Source: Epinephelus fuscoguttatus
Taxonomy: Eukaryota; Chordata; Actinopteri; Perciformes; Serranidae
Assembly (NCBI RefSeq): GCF_011397635.1
Contig: NC_064763.1
Coordinates: 26,239,437-26,303,436, forward strand
Reading direction: 5' to 3'
Length of the DNA: 64,000 bases
Shown piece by piece: positions 13,701-25,315 of the stretch (positions within the stretch are counted from its first letter, which is position 1; each line of letters opens with the position of its first letter). A model generated the notes under the pieces. That model had not been told where the DNA came from. It searched no databases and was given only the letters and a program-made list of their open reading frames with translations. Both the position numbers and the translations under genes were made by a program.

Positions 13701-15239
13701 CTGTTTACATTTATAGATTCATTTTTATTTCTACTATATAATACAATAATAACTCTTGATTATTGTCATAAAGTCGAATATAACACACAGTGATTTATAT
13801 TTATAATGATTTTATATGTCAAATGTTGCTTTGTAGGCTACTTATAAATACTAAATAACACAATAAATACAATCAAAACACTGAATAATCTTTTGTATAT
13901 GATACAACTTGCCTTAATAAACCGAGTAAACACTGACATAATGGTAAAGTTAATGAGCCTATAATATAAAATAATATTAAGTGGGCTAGTATAGATTGTG
14001 ATATCGAGTCAGAATGCTAAAGAAATGCAAAGTTTAACTATTTTTATTTATTTTATGCTCGCAATTGTCAAGTCAAAGCAATCACATATAAAGTAAAAAC
14101 ATTTATTTATTATATTAGAGATGTAAAAAAAAAAAATTATTGATAATATAGCAATCATTCGGCTTAAAACAATGTAATAAACATTCTTAAAAATAACTGC
14201 GTTAATTTATTGAAAAACCAGAAGTCAAAAATAAAGTTTGGGTTAAAACATGAAGCCCTCCCTGCTCAGTCAGTTCAACCTTCACGTGAGGCGACGTGAG
14301 CCTGCCGGCCTAAACCTTTACCTGCTTTTCTCTTATTTAACTTTCTTCTTTAACCTGCCTCTGCGTTTAGATTTGTTTTATAAAATTATTCACATTTGCC
14401 CTGCAAAGGTCGCAAGGCCTCCTGATGAGCTCTGCAGCAATCATCCCGCCCTGCCTGACAAAATCCAGTCATATTTAGAAAAGGAAAAAGTAAGTAAATT
14501 ACTAGTGATCTGAATAAGATAAAAGGGCATTTAAATAAGCAAAAAGAAATTAGAATTAAATAAATAAATTTTAAAAGAGGGCAGTTAATATACCTTTTAT
14601 CATTCTGATGGTCAGTATGATGCAGGCCTGCAGAGGCTCTGTATGCTGAAACGTATACATGCTACTCATTTGGTCTTTTATTCTCATCTCAACATATTAA
14701 ACTGCCTTTACTTATGTTTTTCATTCTTTGCATTAATTTACTTATATTTTTATTGTTAAATCAAAGTTGCTGCTGGCCTTATTGTTCCAATCTTTTATAA
14801 TGCGCCCTTTCTTTCTTCCTTTTTTTCTCAACAAGGTAAAATCCGAGTCTGGATGCAAAATAGGTAAGTAATCAATATAAATTATTATATTGACGCTCAG
14901 ACGAGGTCTTGTTTAGGTATTCGATGTAGGCCTACATTTTCTCTGTGTCATGCGTACAATCTAATACCCCCCTTTCATCTCGGGCCTCATTGCTTATAAA
15001 ATAAATCCCCAATTTAGAATTTCTTCCAACTTTCTAATCCAAAATCTCACCAAAGGGCATATTACATTTCTGTCTACTTACCTATAGACAATATAAACCC
15101 TGTTTCTGTGCCGTCGTGTCTCAGCTGCTCCGACACACCACAAACAACCTGTCAATTTAATTAATTTTTTCCCATCAATGAGTTTTCGACCAATTTTTTA
15201 ATCATGAAAATGAGTCAGTAAAATCAGTTGAATTCGGAT
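10754..15239. other. AT-rich pura-nrg2 intergenic region
   Basis: From about 11 to 15.2 kb the sequence is strongly AT-rich, with poly-A/T runs and many short AT words. Open frames are short and have no recognisable homology. No transposon end or RNA gene was seen. A distal enhancer could lie here but nothing in the sequence shows one. Confidence 0.5.
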
Positions 15240-15900
15240 GTCTAGGCCACGTCCAACGCAGATTTCAGCCTCCGAAGGTGTCGTCGCAGTTTGAAAAAGG
15301 CAGCCTCACAAAGTTTTGCCCTACATCCCAACACCGGAATGCAGTGGCGCTGCTCCAAACGCAGCTCCATTATTATTTCAGACGCGCGGTCTTATGCTGT
15401 ATACCATGCTTTCTGTCAACTCTGCGAGACAATGACACATGCTTGGCTGCACCTTAGGGCACTTAAAATGCTGCAGGACATTTAACAATCCGGATGACAT
15501 GTAAATTAAAAGCGTCATTCCAACCAAGCGAGATCCCGTAACCTACCTTCCGCCGCTCAGTATGCAGACAGAGCGCTTTAAAGCCTCGACGGCGAGCTGC
15601 AGGAGACGAGACAAGGGAACAGACACATGTGAATGCGCTCGGAGCGGAGGCCTGTATGACAACACAGCGGGCTGCTGCTGCTGCTGCTGCTGTTGCTGCT
15701 GGCTTCACAAGATGGACAAGAAACGGCGAGTCGTGGCACGGAGAGCGACACACGCACAAGTTCAACGCCGCACGCCTCACCGCTGATGTCAACACGCACT
15801 GTGGGAAGATGGAGGACGAGCGCCTCCTTTTGGCGCTGGTGAGGTATTGCAGCTCTGCCTTGTGATGGTAACAGGTAGGGCAACAATTTTTGCAACTGTA
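15240..15900. other. GC-richer unassigned block, possible promoter or exon
   Basis: An abrupt compositional change from the AT-rich flank: many CpGs between about 15245 and 15850 and a CTG run. At 15809 an ATG in good context (GGAAGATGG) opens ten codons, MEDERLLLAL, ending exactly at a donor-like CTG|GTGAGG (last base 15838). I recognise no protein from this. It could be a first exon of an unlisted plus-strand transcript, a distal nrg2 promoter, or a CpG-rich regulatory block. Confidence 0.25.
15672..15702 (+). repeat. Interrupted (CTG)n trinucleotide repeat
   Basis: About ten CTG units with one TTG interruption. Open frames across it give short poly-Ala, poly-Ser or poly-Cys runs, which are repeat artefacts rather than evidence of coding. 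Confidence 0.85.
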
Positions 15901-17970
15901 ATGGAGGGCAGCGTCTTAAAGAAGTAAGTGAGCATCAGTGTCAACACATCGGGCAATAATCAGTCCATATTATGACACGTGTCACTCTGCATGGTTGAAT
16001 CCTTCAGGGGAAGAGCGCACAAACCCTGTGCTCCATTCTGTGATGATGTCACGAGTGTTTAAAATGCACACTGGTGGTTATTGTGCAGAAAAGAGAGCCT
16101 CACTTCACACAGCAATACATGGTTTTATTCCCATGTCTCACATCAGCACCCTATAGGCTTAATTTATAGGCCTTGCAGCATTTCAGCACCACGGAGAGCA
16201 GCCAGGTCTGTGTCAGGTCTGCAGGACATGCGCGTAAATGAAAACCTAACTAGATGAGTAAGTCTGAGTGTACTTTACAAATTTACTACACATTTTCTTT
16301 GCTCTGAGATTACCAGCTTTGAGTTTCAAACATATATTGACCCAAACTGTGTAGGCTGGGTGCTTATTTGAGTCCACACTGTGCGTATTTTATGGCACAG
16401 AATTCAAATCTGGCACCCTGCGTTCCCCCAGTTTACTACATTTGCTGTTTGATTTACAGCAGCATTTACAGCAAGTATGTGTCAAATAGCTCATAAATAC
16501 ACTGTGGTCAGCAGATGTCGCTCTTTGTGAATGCTGTCAGCACAACATCCTGTATCCGCATTCTATTTGGCGTTTGGGTTAAACCAAAGCACACCATTAC
16601 AATCATAACTTGGCCTAAACATTGCCAGTCATGATATTCAAAGATGTTAATATTCTTATGTTAAAATATATGTATTATTTCGGTCTGGTCATGTGTTAAA
16701 GTGCTTCCTTCAGATGTATATATCATGTGAACACGTTAAATTATAATATTAAAAATGCAGGGAAGCTTACTTTGATAGATTTCCCCCTCTTCTGGAGTGA
16801 TTATAATGTTTTTTCTCTGCTTTGGAGCCCAATATTGCAGCTGTTTTAGCTGTATGGATTTAATGCGGTGCTTCAACATCAGTTTTTTTAGAGGCAGAAC
16901 AGCGAATGTGACCTGAATGCAGGGCATGACTTAATGGGATGAGACGCAAAACTCATTCAAAACAGTCTCTTGAAGAATCTGAAACGCTTTCGCAGCCTTA
17001 GTCATCGCAGCCATATGATTTTTTTCTGGGCCCGCCGGACTATATGCGGCTGCATTTTCCAGTGTGAATGTATTTGATTCTTTTTTTTTTTTTTTTTTTT
17101 TTTTTTTCCTTCGGAGGAGGAATGCCTTGGCTACAGTAAGATGCGATTTTGAGGAGGGACAGTCATGGATTTAGGATTCCGTTTGTTTCATTATAACGTG
17201 AGATCACCGCTGATAAAACACCATGGAGTGATTGACGTACAGTAACTGGGTTTTGGGAGAGAGGAGATCGACCCTTTGGTCCATCGGTTGCCTGTATCTC
17301 AGTGCTCCAATCCTGCGTTTTTGTTGACGGAGCCCCTTGGCAATCGGCATTATTTTCTCTCCGTCTGTGGCTAGTGGGGGAGGCGGAGAGAGAGCCACGG
17401 TGGAAGGCGCCGTTTTAGCGTTCTAGCTGCCGACCAGAAATAATGCTTTATTTTTTGGAATGAAACGTGGCTTATGTTTTGCGACCGGACTACCAAACTT
17501 GTGGTTCACTGCAGCATTTTGCGTCTTTTCCCTCCGCTGCAGATGATACAGAAAACCATCATAGCGGTACCCCACCACTGCAATTTTTGGGCAAAGATAA
17601 GAGTGGCGTCGTCTTGCAGTTAAGGCTACTATGGCAGCATAGGGGGCATCTTCTGGAGGGGAGAATCCGCCGATTCCTTGCTTAGCCTGTCTACAATGCC
17701 TTATTATTAGCAGAAAGCAGTGACTGGATCTGAAACCCAGCATCATCCACGCGGTCCCCCCGTTTCAAAGCTGCTGTTTACCCATTGAAAATCACTCGAA
17801 AAAGCAGCGGATCCCGATGGCATGGACACTTATGCAAGGTCTGCCGCGCTGCCGTGCTACTGGAGCCTACTTGCTGTCTCTTCATTCAACCCAGCTCCAT
17901 CGCCATCGCCCTGCAGCCGAGAGAGCCCTGCCGCAACGCGACCAGCGACCACCGAGCCAAAGCAGGCGGC
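15901..17970. other. nrg2 upstream region and probable 5'UTR
   Basis: Sequence leading to the nrg2 signal-type exon. The last kilobase (about 17.0-17.97 kb) is richer in GC and free of repeats apart from a T27 run, and probably contains the promoter and 5'UTR. No clear TATA box or initiator could be assigned. The frame of nrg2 is open back to a TGA at 17731 but has no ATG before 17971. Confidence 0.5.
17081..17107. repeat. T27 homopolymer
   Basis: Twenty-seven consecutive T, about 860 nt upstream of the nrg2 start codon. It may act as a nucleosome-depleting poly(dA:dT) tract near the promoter; that role is inferred. Confidence 0.9.
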
Positions 17971-18379
17971 ATGAGGCTTGATTCAGTACATTTATCCATG
18001 CTGGTCATCGGGGTCTCATTCGCCTGCTACTCCCCGAGTTTGAATTCCCTGCAGGACCAGGTTTACAAATCCGCCGTGGTGATCGAGGGCAAGGTGCAGT
18101 CTACGCCTGTGAACGTCTCCGCGGAGCCGTACCGTGTGAATGTCAAAGTGCTGGATGTTTGGCCCCAAAACAGCGGGGGTCTGGAGCGAGAACAGCTCGT
18201 CACCGTGGGGGAATTTGGATCTGAGGCTCCGTGCACCAAAGTGAAGAAGAACCACAAGTACATTTTTTTCATGGACCCCACTGACGAGCCCTTGGTTTTC
18301 AAGGCATCGTTTGCGCCTCGGGACACGAGTGTGAAGAACCTAAAAAAGGATGTTGGGAAGATCTTGTGTGAGGACTGCG
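17971..18379 (+). CDS. nrg2: Neuregulin 2, signal-type first coding exon
   Basis: Encodes 136 residues plus one base, starting MRLDSVHLSMLVIGVSFACY. The hydrophobic LSMLVIGVSFAC segment followed by YSPSLNSLQDQ matches the internal signal-like region of NRG2 as I recall it. Then come a linker with one NVS glycosylation sequon and the blocks VLDVWPQNSGGLEREQ, HKYIFFMDPTDEPLVFKASF and NLKKDVGKILCEDC that precede the Ig domain in NRG2. NRG2 is a growth factor for ErbB3/ErbB4 receptors in neurons and other tissues. The first ATG in frame is 17971 (GGCGGCATGAGG). The exon ends at TGCG|GTAAGT after base 18379 with phase 1, matching the Ig exon at 55851. Apparent reading past 18380 is intron. The assignment to NRG2 rather than NRG1 is strong. 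Confidence 0.93.
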
Positions 18380-21300
18380 GTAAGTTAATGTATTGTGGAT
18401 TACCGGTGAAGTCCAACCCGGAAGAATGAACGGTCTGTTAACAGCCCCCCTGGCTGAGGGGCTTTTGGTAACAGGCACTCTGGTGAATTGTGGTTATTAC
18501 GGGCACAGCATGGTTTGGAGTCAGTGGGTACCAGATAGGTGCCTAAGGGGCGTCTATGCAGCAATTTTCGACAACTCTCGCAGGCTCCCATAGCCCACAT
18601 GATCAATCAAACTCTCTTTCTCTCTTTCTCTCTCCCATTCTCTCTCCCCTGAACTGCATCAGACATGCGCCTCGCACTGTTGCTTGTGAGGAATTGCAGT
18701 TTGTGTGTATTGAACTATCTGCATCCTGCAAACCCGCATTACACTTTAAACGTTTCAGGCACATTCTCATGCATATTCCACTTCATATGGTTCATGCACA
18801 TATTTCTGTTTTGCAAAAATTATAGTGGCTTTTTATATGAAGATCGAGCCCATGCATTTAATGGACCCGGTACAATTTCAGGACCAGGGACAGCGGCCTG
18901 TATCACCGGCATCACGTGTGGAAAATCACGCTGCCCTAAGCAAATTGGTTCCTGGGCTATATTTAGGCTCACGCCCTGCTTTAATGCTTTAATACCTCAC
19001 ACTATGGCATAGCCTATCGTAGACCAAGTGCTGTGTGTGCACACATGCATCTTCAGTGCAAGCAGGAGGGTAGCAGTGTGGTTGTGGTGTAGTCCTAACT
19101 TGAACGATGGGGCTGTTGTTGGAAATATCACAATACCAACTTTACCAGCCTACACTTTAGGGTTTTCTCTTTTTTAGATTCATGAGTGGTTCAGGGATGG
19201 ACTTTGGTCAGTAGATGTCGCCCTTAGGGAGTTATTTTAAAGTCACAGTAGGCATATTTTATATATAATAAGCCATTATTTATTTCTGTTTTAGTATATT
19301 GAAGTGTATTTCTATTATTTCAAAGAACAATGGTTTCTTTTTCTCTCTTAATCTCTGTCTGTCTTCCACAAATTAAAATCTAGGCTGCTAATTTTGTTTA
19401 GACTATGCAAGTTATTGATTAAGAACAATGCAGCATACAAGGCTGCGCACATTCATTGCCTTGCACGTGTACATGGATGCACACACACATTAGTGTTTAA
19501 CAAGTGTGCAGATTTGCTAGAGCCACTTCTCAACAGCTCAAATGCCACATGTGTCTCTCCTGCTCTTCATCCAGGTAAAAGGAGTCTCCACTACTTTAAT
19601 TATAAAGCAGCATCAGTGTCTGTAACTGGAGCTTAAACACAGTGCTTGTCAGGCATGCACTCCTTTACTTTGGTCTACAACTAATGTCCCATGCTGGTCA
19701 GCCTGCAGCACAACTTCAACATGTGAGGCAGCTCGTCCTCCATACTTTGAATGTTTTGAGTCGCTACACGTTTAATTTAAAAAAAAAAAAATCTCTTTTC
19801 GTGGCATCGTATGGTACACAAATTTGTACTTCCACTCAAGTGTTGTGGCCTAGAACATGATGTGTGCCCTGTGCCGCCGCCGTCTTAAATCCTCTTAGCC
19901 TGTACTCATGAGACACAAATGCTCCCCTCTGTTCTTGATTTTGCCACACTCACTCTGGCTTTTAAACTCATCATCCCATTAGAGAGGTAACACAAAATGG
20001 ACCTTATTACCTCTCGAGTTCTTTAGACAGCCCAAACATCCCCCGTCAATTCTTCTGCCACTTAGCAAAGCTTGCCAGTGACGTGATCAAACTGGCACGG
20101 CCACCTTACTGTATTACCTGAGGGAGTTGCCACGCCCGCTTCCTGGGCCTCTGTAGATCTCTTTTATTTAGTTCAAAGCACCCAGCAACACAGCTGATGT
20201 TGCTGTGGTGGGTCATTGTAGTTGAGGGGCTTCTTACTCAGTGTAATAGATCTCATCACTGTGTCTTTACTGACCCCGCCTCCTCCCTAATCGTGTCATT
20301 TTAAACAGCCTTTCATACAGACAGATAAACAGTCAGTCCCTTGACATCTTGTCCCGCTGAGCTCCCTCCTCCATTCAGCAGGGACTCAAGATCAACAATG
20401 TTCTGTTGACTGCTTCTTTCCCTCCTATTAAGTCCCCTAACACCGAATCAGCGCATCCACATGTTAGGCAGTTACATCTTGGCCTTGAACCTTGAACTGC
20501 TGCATAAGCAGCTTTGTCCGGGCCCAAATATTGCCTCCAGGCCTGCTCAGCACACATCTCAAACTTGCCTCGAATCCCTCCCGTGGAGAGGCACACAAGC
20601 TCCCAAGTGTATGAGCAAGGGGACTGAATGTACATACTGTACAGCTCTCAAAGTGATGCAGTTGTTGTCTTCCTGCTGCCGGAAAAACAGGCTACCTACA
20701 GTGCTTGCCACCTGCACCCCTTCCTCAGGACTCAGTTGGGAGCGCTCGGTTCCTGCCAAAAAGAAACCCCCAAGAAACACTGTTGTTTTGATATAGATTA
20801 CAACCAACATATGCAAACTCAGGCTCATGCTAAGCTATCAAATCTGTCTTCTCATGCTGGCTGCCAGTATCTCAAGCAGGTCATGTTGTATCTGAGTGGA
20901 ACTGCAACATTGTCTCAGACATTATTGGAAAGAAACAAGAGAGACTGTAAACACCTCAGTCAAGATGTAGTGTGTCTTAACACATGGCAGCAAGTATTTC
21001 CTGGAAGTCCAGTGCTGCTTTGTGACAAATCAATGATGACAACAAAACATCATCACCTTTAAAAGAAAATGTGCACACATTTAATCCAGGCACAACATAT
21101 TTGGCATATTTGTGTGATAGAATAAGGCAGTTTACACGCAGTAGACCATATGCTGTATGATTGCAGGCACCTGAGATGACATTACAAGGCCCTATGACCT
21201 ATTTCTCAGTGCACACTTTGTATTCCCCCCCTTTTTACCTTGTTGAGTAGATGTTGGCAGGCTTGGTGTGGAAGTACTGAACCAGGGGCCAGCCAGTTAG

Positions 21301-21456
21301 CATATCATTATTATCTTCTATTACCAAACAATGTTGATCATGTGCTGTGTTATATACTGTTTTTTATCTACACAGAGTGTAAGATGAGTTGACAGTAAAA
21401 AAAAATAACAACTACCTTAGTGAGATATAGTGGATATGTACTAATATAGAACAGAG

Positions 21457-21992
21457 CAGAATTGTGGGACTCGAGTCACATGACTTGACTCCAGTCAGAC
21501 TCGATTCACAAATATGAGGACTTAATGCTATCTTGACGAACACTAATTAAAGACTCCATGTTACTCTGACCTAGTATTCATGACCTGTGACTTGACTTAG
21601 ACCTAAGACAGATGACTCGAAAGGACCTGACTTTTTAAAAAAAATAAATATTAATAATTTTTTAGATTCTGAGTTGTGTTTCTGAAACATGATTAAGTGA
21701 TTTTTACTGCAGTGCATGCAAACCTGGCAACCTACTAGGCCACTACAAAAGCCACAAAGAAAGGTTCGTGAATGTGTCATTTTAGCTAACTTATTAGCTT
21801 ATTGGCTAAATGTTAGCTAGTAAGCTAGCTACAAAGCTAACATTTGACCAGATCATCAGAATTTTATGCGACTTGACTTGTGACTTGGCATTTCCTGAAC
21901 TTGACTTGTCTTGCTTGATTCTTACCACAGTAACTTGAGACATGAAGGTTAAGACTTGAGACTTGCACATAGGTGACTTCCTCCCACCTCTG
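21457..21992. mobile_element. hAT-like MITE with 8-bp target duplication
   Basis: The ends are imperfect inverted repeats starting CAGA (CAGAATTGTGGGACTCG at left; reverse complement of the right end CAGAGGTGGGAGGAAGTCA). They are flanked by GAACAGAG (21449-21456) and GAACTGAG (21993-22000), an 8-bp duplication with one mismatch, which is the hAT signature. The interior is made of degenerate ACTTGACTTGAGAC-type repeats and a TTAGCTAA-rich stem region. There is no transposase frame, so it is non-autonomous. Confidence 0.7.
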
Positions 21993-24421
21993 GAACTGAG
22001 TCTGACATTGCTGTGTGTAGAACTGTGATTTCAAGCGTGGCACATCTGTGTCCATAGCTTTTCTTATTTAGCACAACAATAGTGTTTCTGTCCCTCATGG
22101 CTCAGTCTAAATCTGAAGTCTGTGTAATGAAACAAACGTGATAGGTGAGGTCCCTTGCTTTTTGTCTATCCATACGCCTCATGGAGGAGACCTACATCAT
22201 TTGCATTTTGTGTGTGCATGCGTGTGGGCGTGTGCAGACTGGTGGGAGCATTGTATCAGTAAAAATCGGTGCAACACTTATGCACATAAAAAAGGTCATC
22301 TGAGTTGAGGAGTAACACATCGCCCTAAAACCGCCTTCATACCTCTCGCTCTTGTGAATTTATTAATTGCTCATTAAGCCTGTTTATTTCTCTGAGGTAA
22401 ATGTAACAGTGTTGTTGTGAGTGCACACTAACACTAATCTGTCACCATGAAGTTGTACTGTATGCAGGCCGCAGCTGCTGCATTGAGGTGGTAGACAGGC
22501 AGAATTTTGCCCCGAGCTATGCATCTTTCTGTGAATTGTGAGACTTCCTTAGAAGAGCTAGACATAGAACATGAATGACAGCTGCTGATGGCTACTGGAT
22601 TCTGCTGTTACGCCACAACTTCACCTGGAAGCAGTGAGAATCAACAAGCATCCACAGGCTGGTCATTACACCCTAATAGCGCACTCAAGGGCGATGTAGC
22701 AAACAGTTGTTGATTGTGACAAAGGTGCTCATTTACAGTATTTCACCACCAAGATTACTGTCGTGTACAGGATGTGTGTTTGTTTAGATAAGAATGATTG
22801 AAGTGTTTTCAACAGTCAATGGCGTAGTGTCTCCAGCCCAGGGCAGAGGCACAGACTAATGAGATTGACCAGCAGGAAGCATGGATTTGTTTCGACTGTA
22901 TGTTTGTGGGGATTGTTCTCAATGTTCACTGGGTCATTTGTGTAGACTTTCTGCCCTGCTGAATCTCCGCTCGGCTACTCTACTCTGACAAGACAGCTTG
23001 ATGTATATTTATAAGATGTATGAAAAAAGGGCATGGCCATTTTCAGTAATTGGCCACTCATTTTCTTGTCCTATTAGGCACTTTCTCACAATCACTCAGA
23101 CTTTTACTCCACATTTCCAAAGACAGAATTTTACAAGCTATTATTATGACGGCGCGAGCATGGTCTCTATCTTTTGTGTCGACAAATGTCACAATTCTGC
23201 AGCGACAGAGCCGTTTTCATGGTAGAATTGAGGTGTACCGATTCAGGGTCTTGGTTGATACCTGTTTGCAGAGCACAGATTTGTGTGTGTGGTAGTAGTA
23301 TTGTGTGAGCCAACACTTTGTCTCGTCCACTACAGTGTCAGTTGATTCATTGGATCTGTGAAGCATTGTGAAGCTCTTAAGAGTGATGCATGTTTGCTGA
23401 GGTTAGATGACTAATACAGGAGTGAGGATTTAAATTCCTGTTGTGCTCCAACTTTGGTCTTCTCAGCATTTACTTTGAAGCACTGTACATTCAGCAGTCC
23501 TCTCAGATTGCATCAGACTAAGCTTCATCATCCACCCAAAATTCCAGTGGAGTTTAACTCCATATAGTATAATGGTTGGTCTTAATATTTCATCCTCAAA
23601 TTAGTTGTACTAAATACTATAGCATACAGTAATTGCTTTAGCATGTGTTCTACTGTGTGATTTTTCCTACTGTTCTTTGTATGTCACCAAATGCATAATG
23701 CTATATAGTCCCATTGTGCTCAGCTATGTTTGCAGCATCTACTGCTGCTTTATAGCTCGAACTAATACAGCCCTGCAATAATCAGGGTAAAGACATGGTG
23801 TGTGTTAAGAGGATCTAGTCTACTGTAGAGCTATGCATCTAGTTAAGCTGTTTTTCACTGTCAGAACACACTAATCAAAATGTTTTGCTGGCATCGCCCA
23901 GCATCAATTCATTTCTACACTTTCATGCAAAAGTACCATCAGTAGCTCAGAGTAGTTCCTACTGAAGTATTTGCTAAAAAATACTATTTTGTCAGAAATG
24001 TATGTTACTCTGTTCTGTTTACCCACACTCGATTTTGGAATTGTACTTGCAAAGCCATGCCTTACGTCAAACAAGTAGCTTATAACAATATGCTGATGAA
24101 TGTTGCATGCTCACCTCATTTGTTTGATGTCACTGTATTTTTCAAAACAGTAAATGGCATCTTTGTAATATAAAAGTGAAAGCAAATAAAAAAATGTAAA
24201 TTGTTTTAAAACATAGATAAAAATAGTACTGTTAAAGAGCTTTGGTCCAGGCTAACCAGTGGGTCTTCAGTTACAAGCCGTCTTAGCATTGTGCTAGCAA
24301 ATAGCAAAAATACCAAAGCAAAGTTCCACAACTGCAGGGTGAGTGTTAGATTTAGAAATATAATTAGCATCAATATAACTTAGTACTAGAGGGTTTAAAT
24401 TTATTTTAATAGGTCTTTTTT

Positions 24422-25315
24422 GGTGGCACAGTAGTACAGTGGTTAGCATTGTTGCCTCACAGCAAGAGGGTCCCCGGTTCAAACCCAGGGTGGGGGGGTT
24501 TGAACCCTGGGATGGGGGAGCCACTCTGTGCGGAGTTTGCATGTTCTCCTAGTGTCATTGTGGGTTTTCTCTGGGTACTCCAGCTTCCTCCCACAGTCCA
24601 AATACATGCAGGTTTAGTGGTGACTCTAAATTGGCCTTAGGTGTGAATGTGAGCGTGAATGGTTGTCTGTCTCTATAGGCTCGTTTCTACCACAGGAACT
24701 TCGGGGTAATTTTACGGGGCTGGGGCCGTTGGTGTGTGTCTCCACTACAGGAACCACCACCGAAGGACAGAGTTCCGGAACTTTTACAGGGGCTAAACAA
24801 GTCCCTGCCTCGGAGTAGGTACTCAGAACGGCCCTGAAAAACTCCTGGGTGGGGCTTGTGGTTTACTTGGTGCTGATTGGATATACTCAAGGTGGGATGT
24901 GACGTCAACAGAAAGCGACAAAATAGCTGCCATTTTTAAAACTCAGCAGACGAGGAGTCGCATTTTTAAAAGGAGTCGTAAGAAGAAAAGCAAGCTTTGT
25001 TTATTTCTTTGGTCGAGCAACGATTATGTCACATCCAGAGCCCGGTAACTTTACAGGAACCTTCCTCCTACTCCGCCCTCTCAGTGGAGACACGGCGGTC
25101 GACAGGGCCGAGCGAGAGGATGTTCCTGTAAAGTTCCTGCCCCCCAAATAGTACCAGGAACTTCTTCAGTGGAAACGGGCCTTATGAGTGAGCCCTGTGA
25201 TAGTCTGGTGACCTGTCCAGGGTGTACCCCACCTCTCGCTGAGTGTCAACTGGGATAGGCTCCAGCCCCTGCGTGACCCCCTAACAGGATAAGCGGTTAT
25301 GGAAAATGAATAAAT
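24422..25315 (+). repeat. tRNA-like SINE-type teleost repeat, split by an insertion
   Basis: Starts GTGGCACAGTAGTACAGTGG with a pol III A-box-like TGGTTAGCATTG (24440-24451) and a B-box-like GGTTCAAACCC (24476-24486). It continues through CGGAGTTTGCATGTTCTCC, a CCTCCCACAGTCCAAA block and, after the nested insertion, GACCTGTCCAGGGTGTACCCC and GATAAGCGGTTATGG. A second copy sits in reverse at 48.1 kb. It is common in fish genomes as I recall. The region just after the B box carries a local GGGTTTGAACC duplication. Confidence 0.7.
24677..25182. mobile_element. MITE nested in the tRNA-like repeat
   Basis: Inverted ends AGGCTCGTTTCTAC (left) and GTGGAAACGGGCCT (right) enclose about 506 bp inserted exactly within the host repeat. 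The host text ...CTGTCTCTAT / GAGTGAGCCC... resumes on either side, and TAT stands on both sides (24674-24676, 25183-25185), a likely short target duplication. The interior carries repeated GGAACTT/AAGTTCC words. No coding potential. The superfamily is uncertain. Confidence 0.65.

Noticed and set aside
15562..15895. Poly-Ala, poly-Ser and poly-Cys frames across the CTG repeat
   Set aside because: They are different frames of the same trinucleotide repeat.
17734..18427. Reading the nrg2 exon as one 214-residue protein from 17785 to 18429
   Set aside because: The codon at 17785 is TTG, not ATG, and the frame beyond 18379 passes a strong GTAAGT donor into unrelated sequence. The supported exon is 17971-18379.
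24440..24510. Possible tRNA gene from A and B boxes
   Set aside because: The boxes belong to an interspersed SINE-type repeat with a second copy at 48.1 kb, and no cloverleaf acceptor stem pairs around them.
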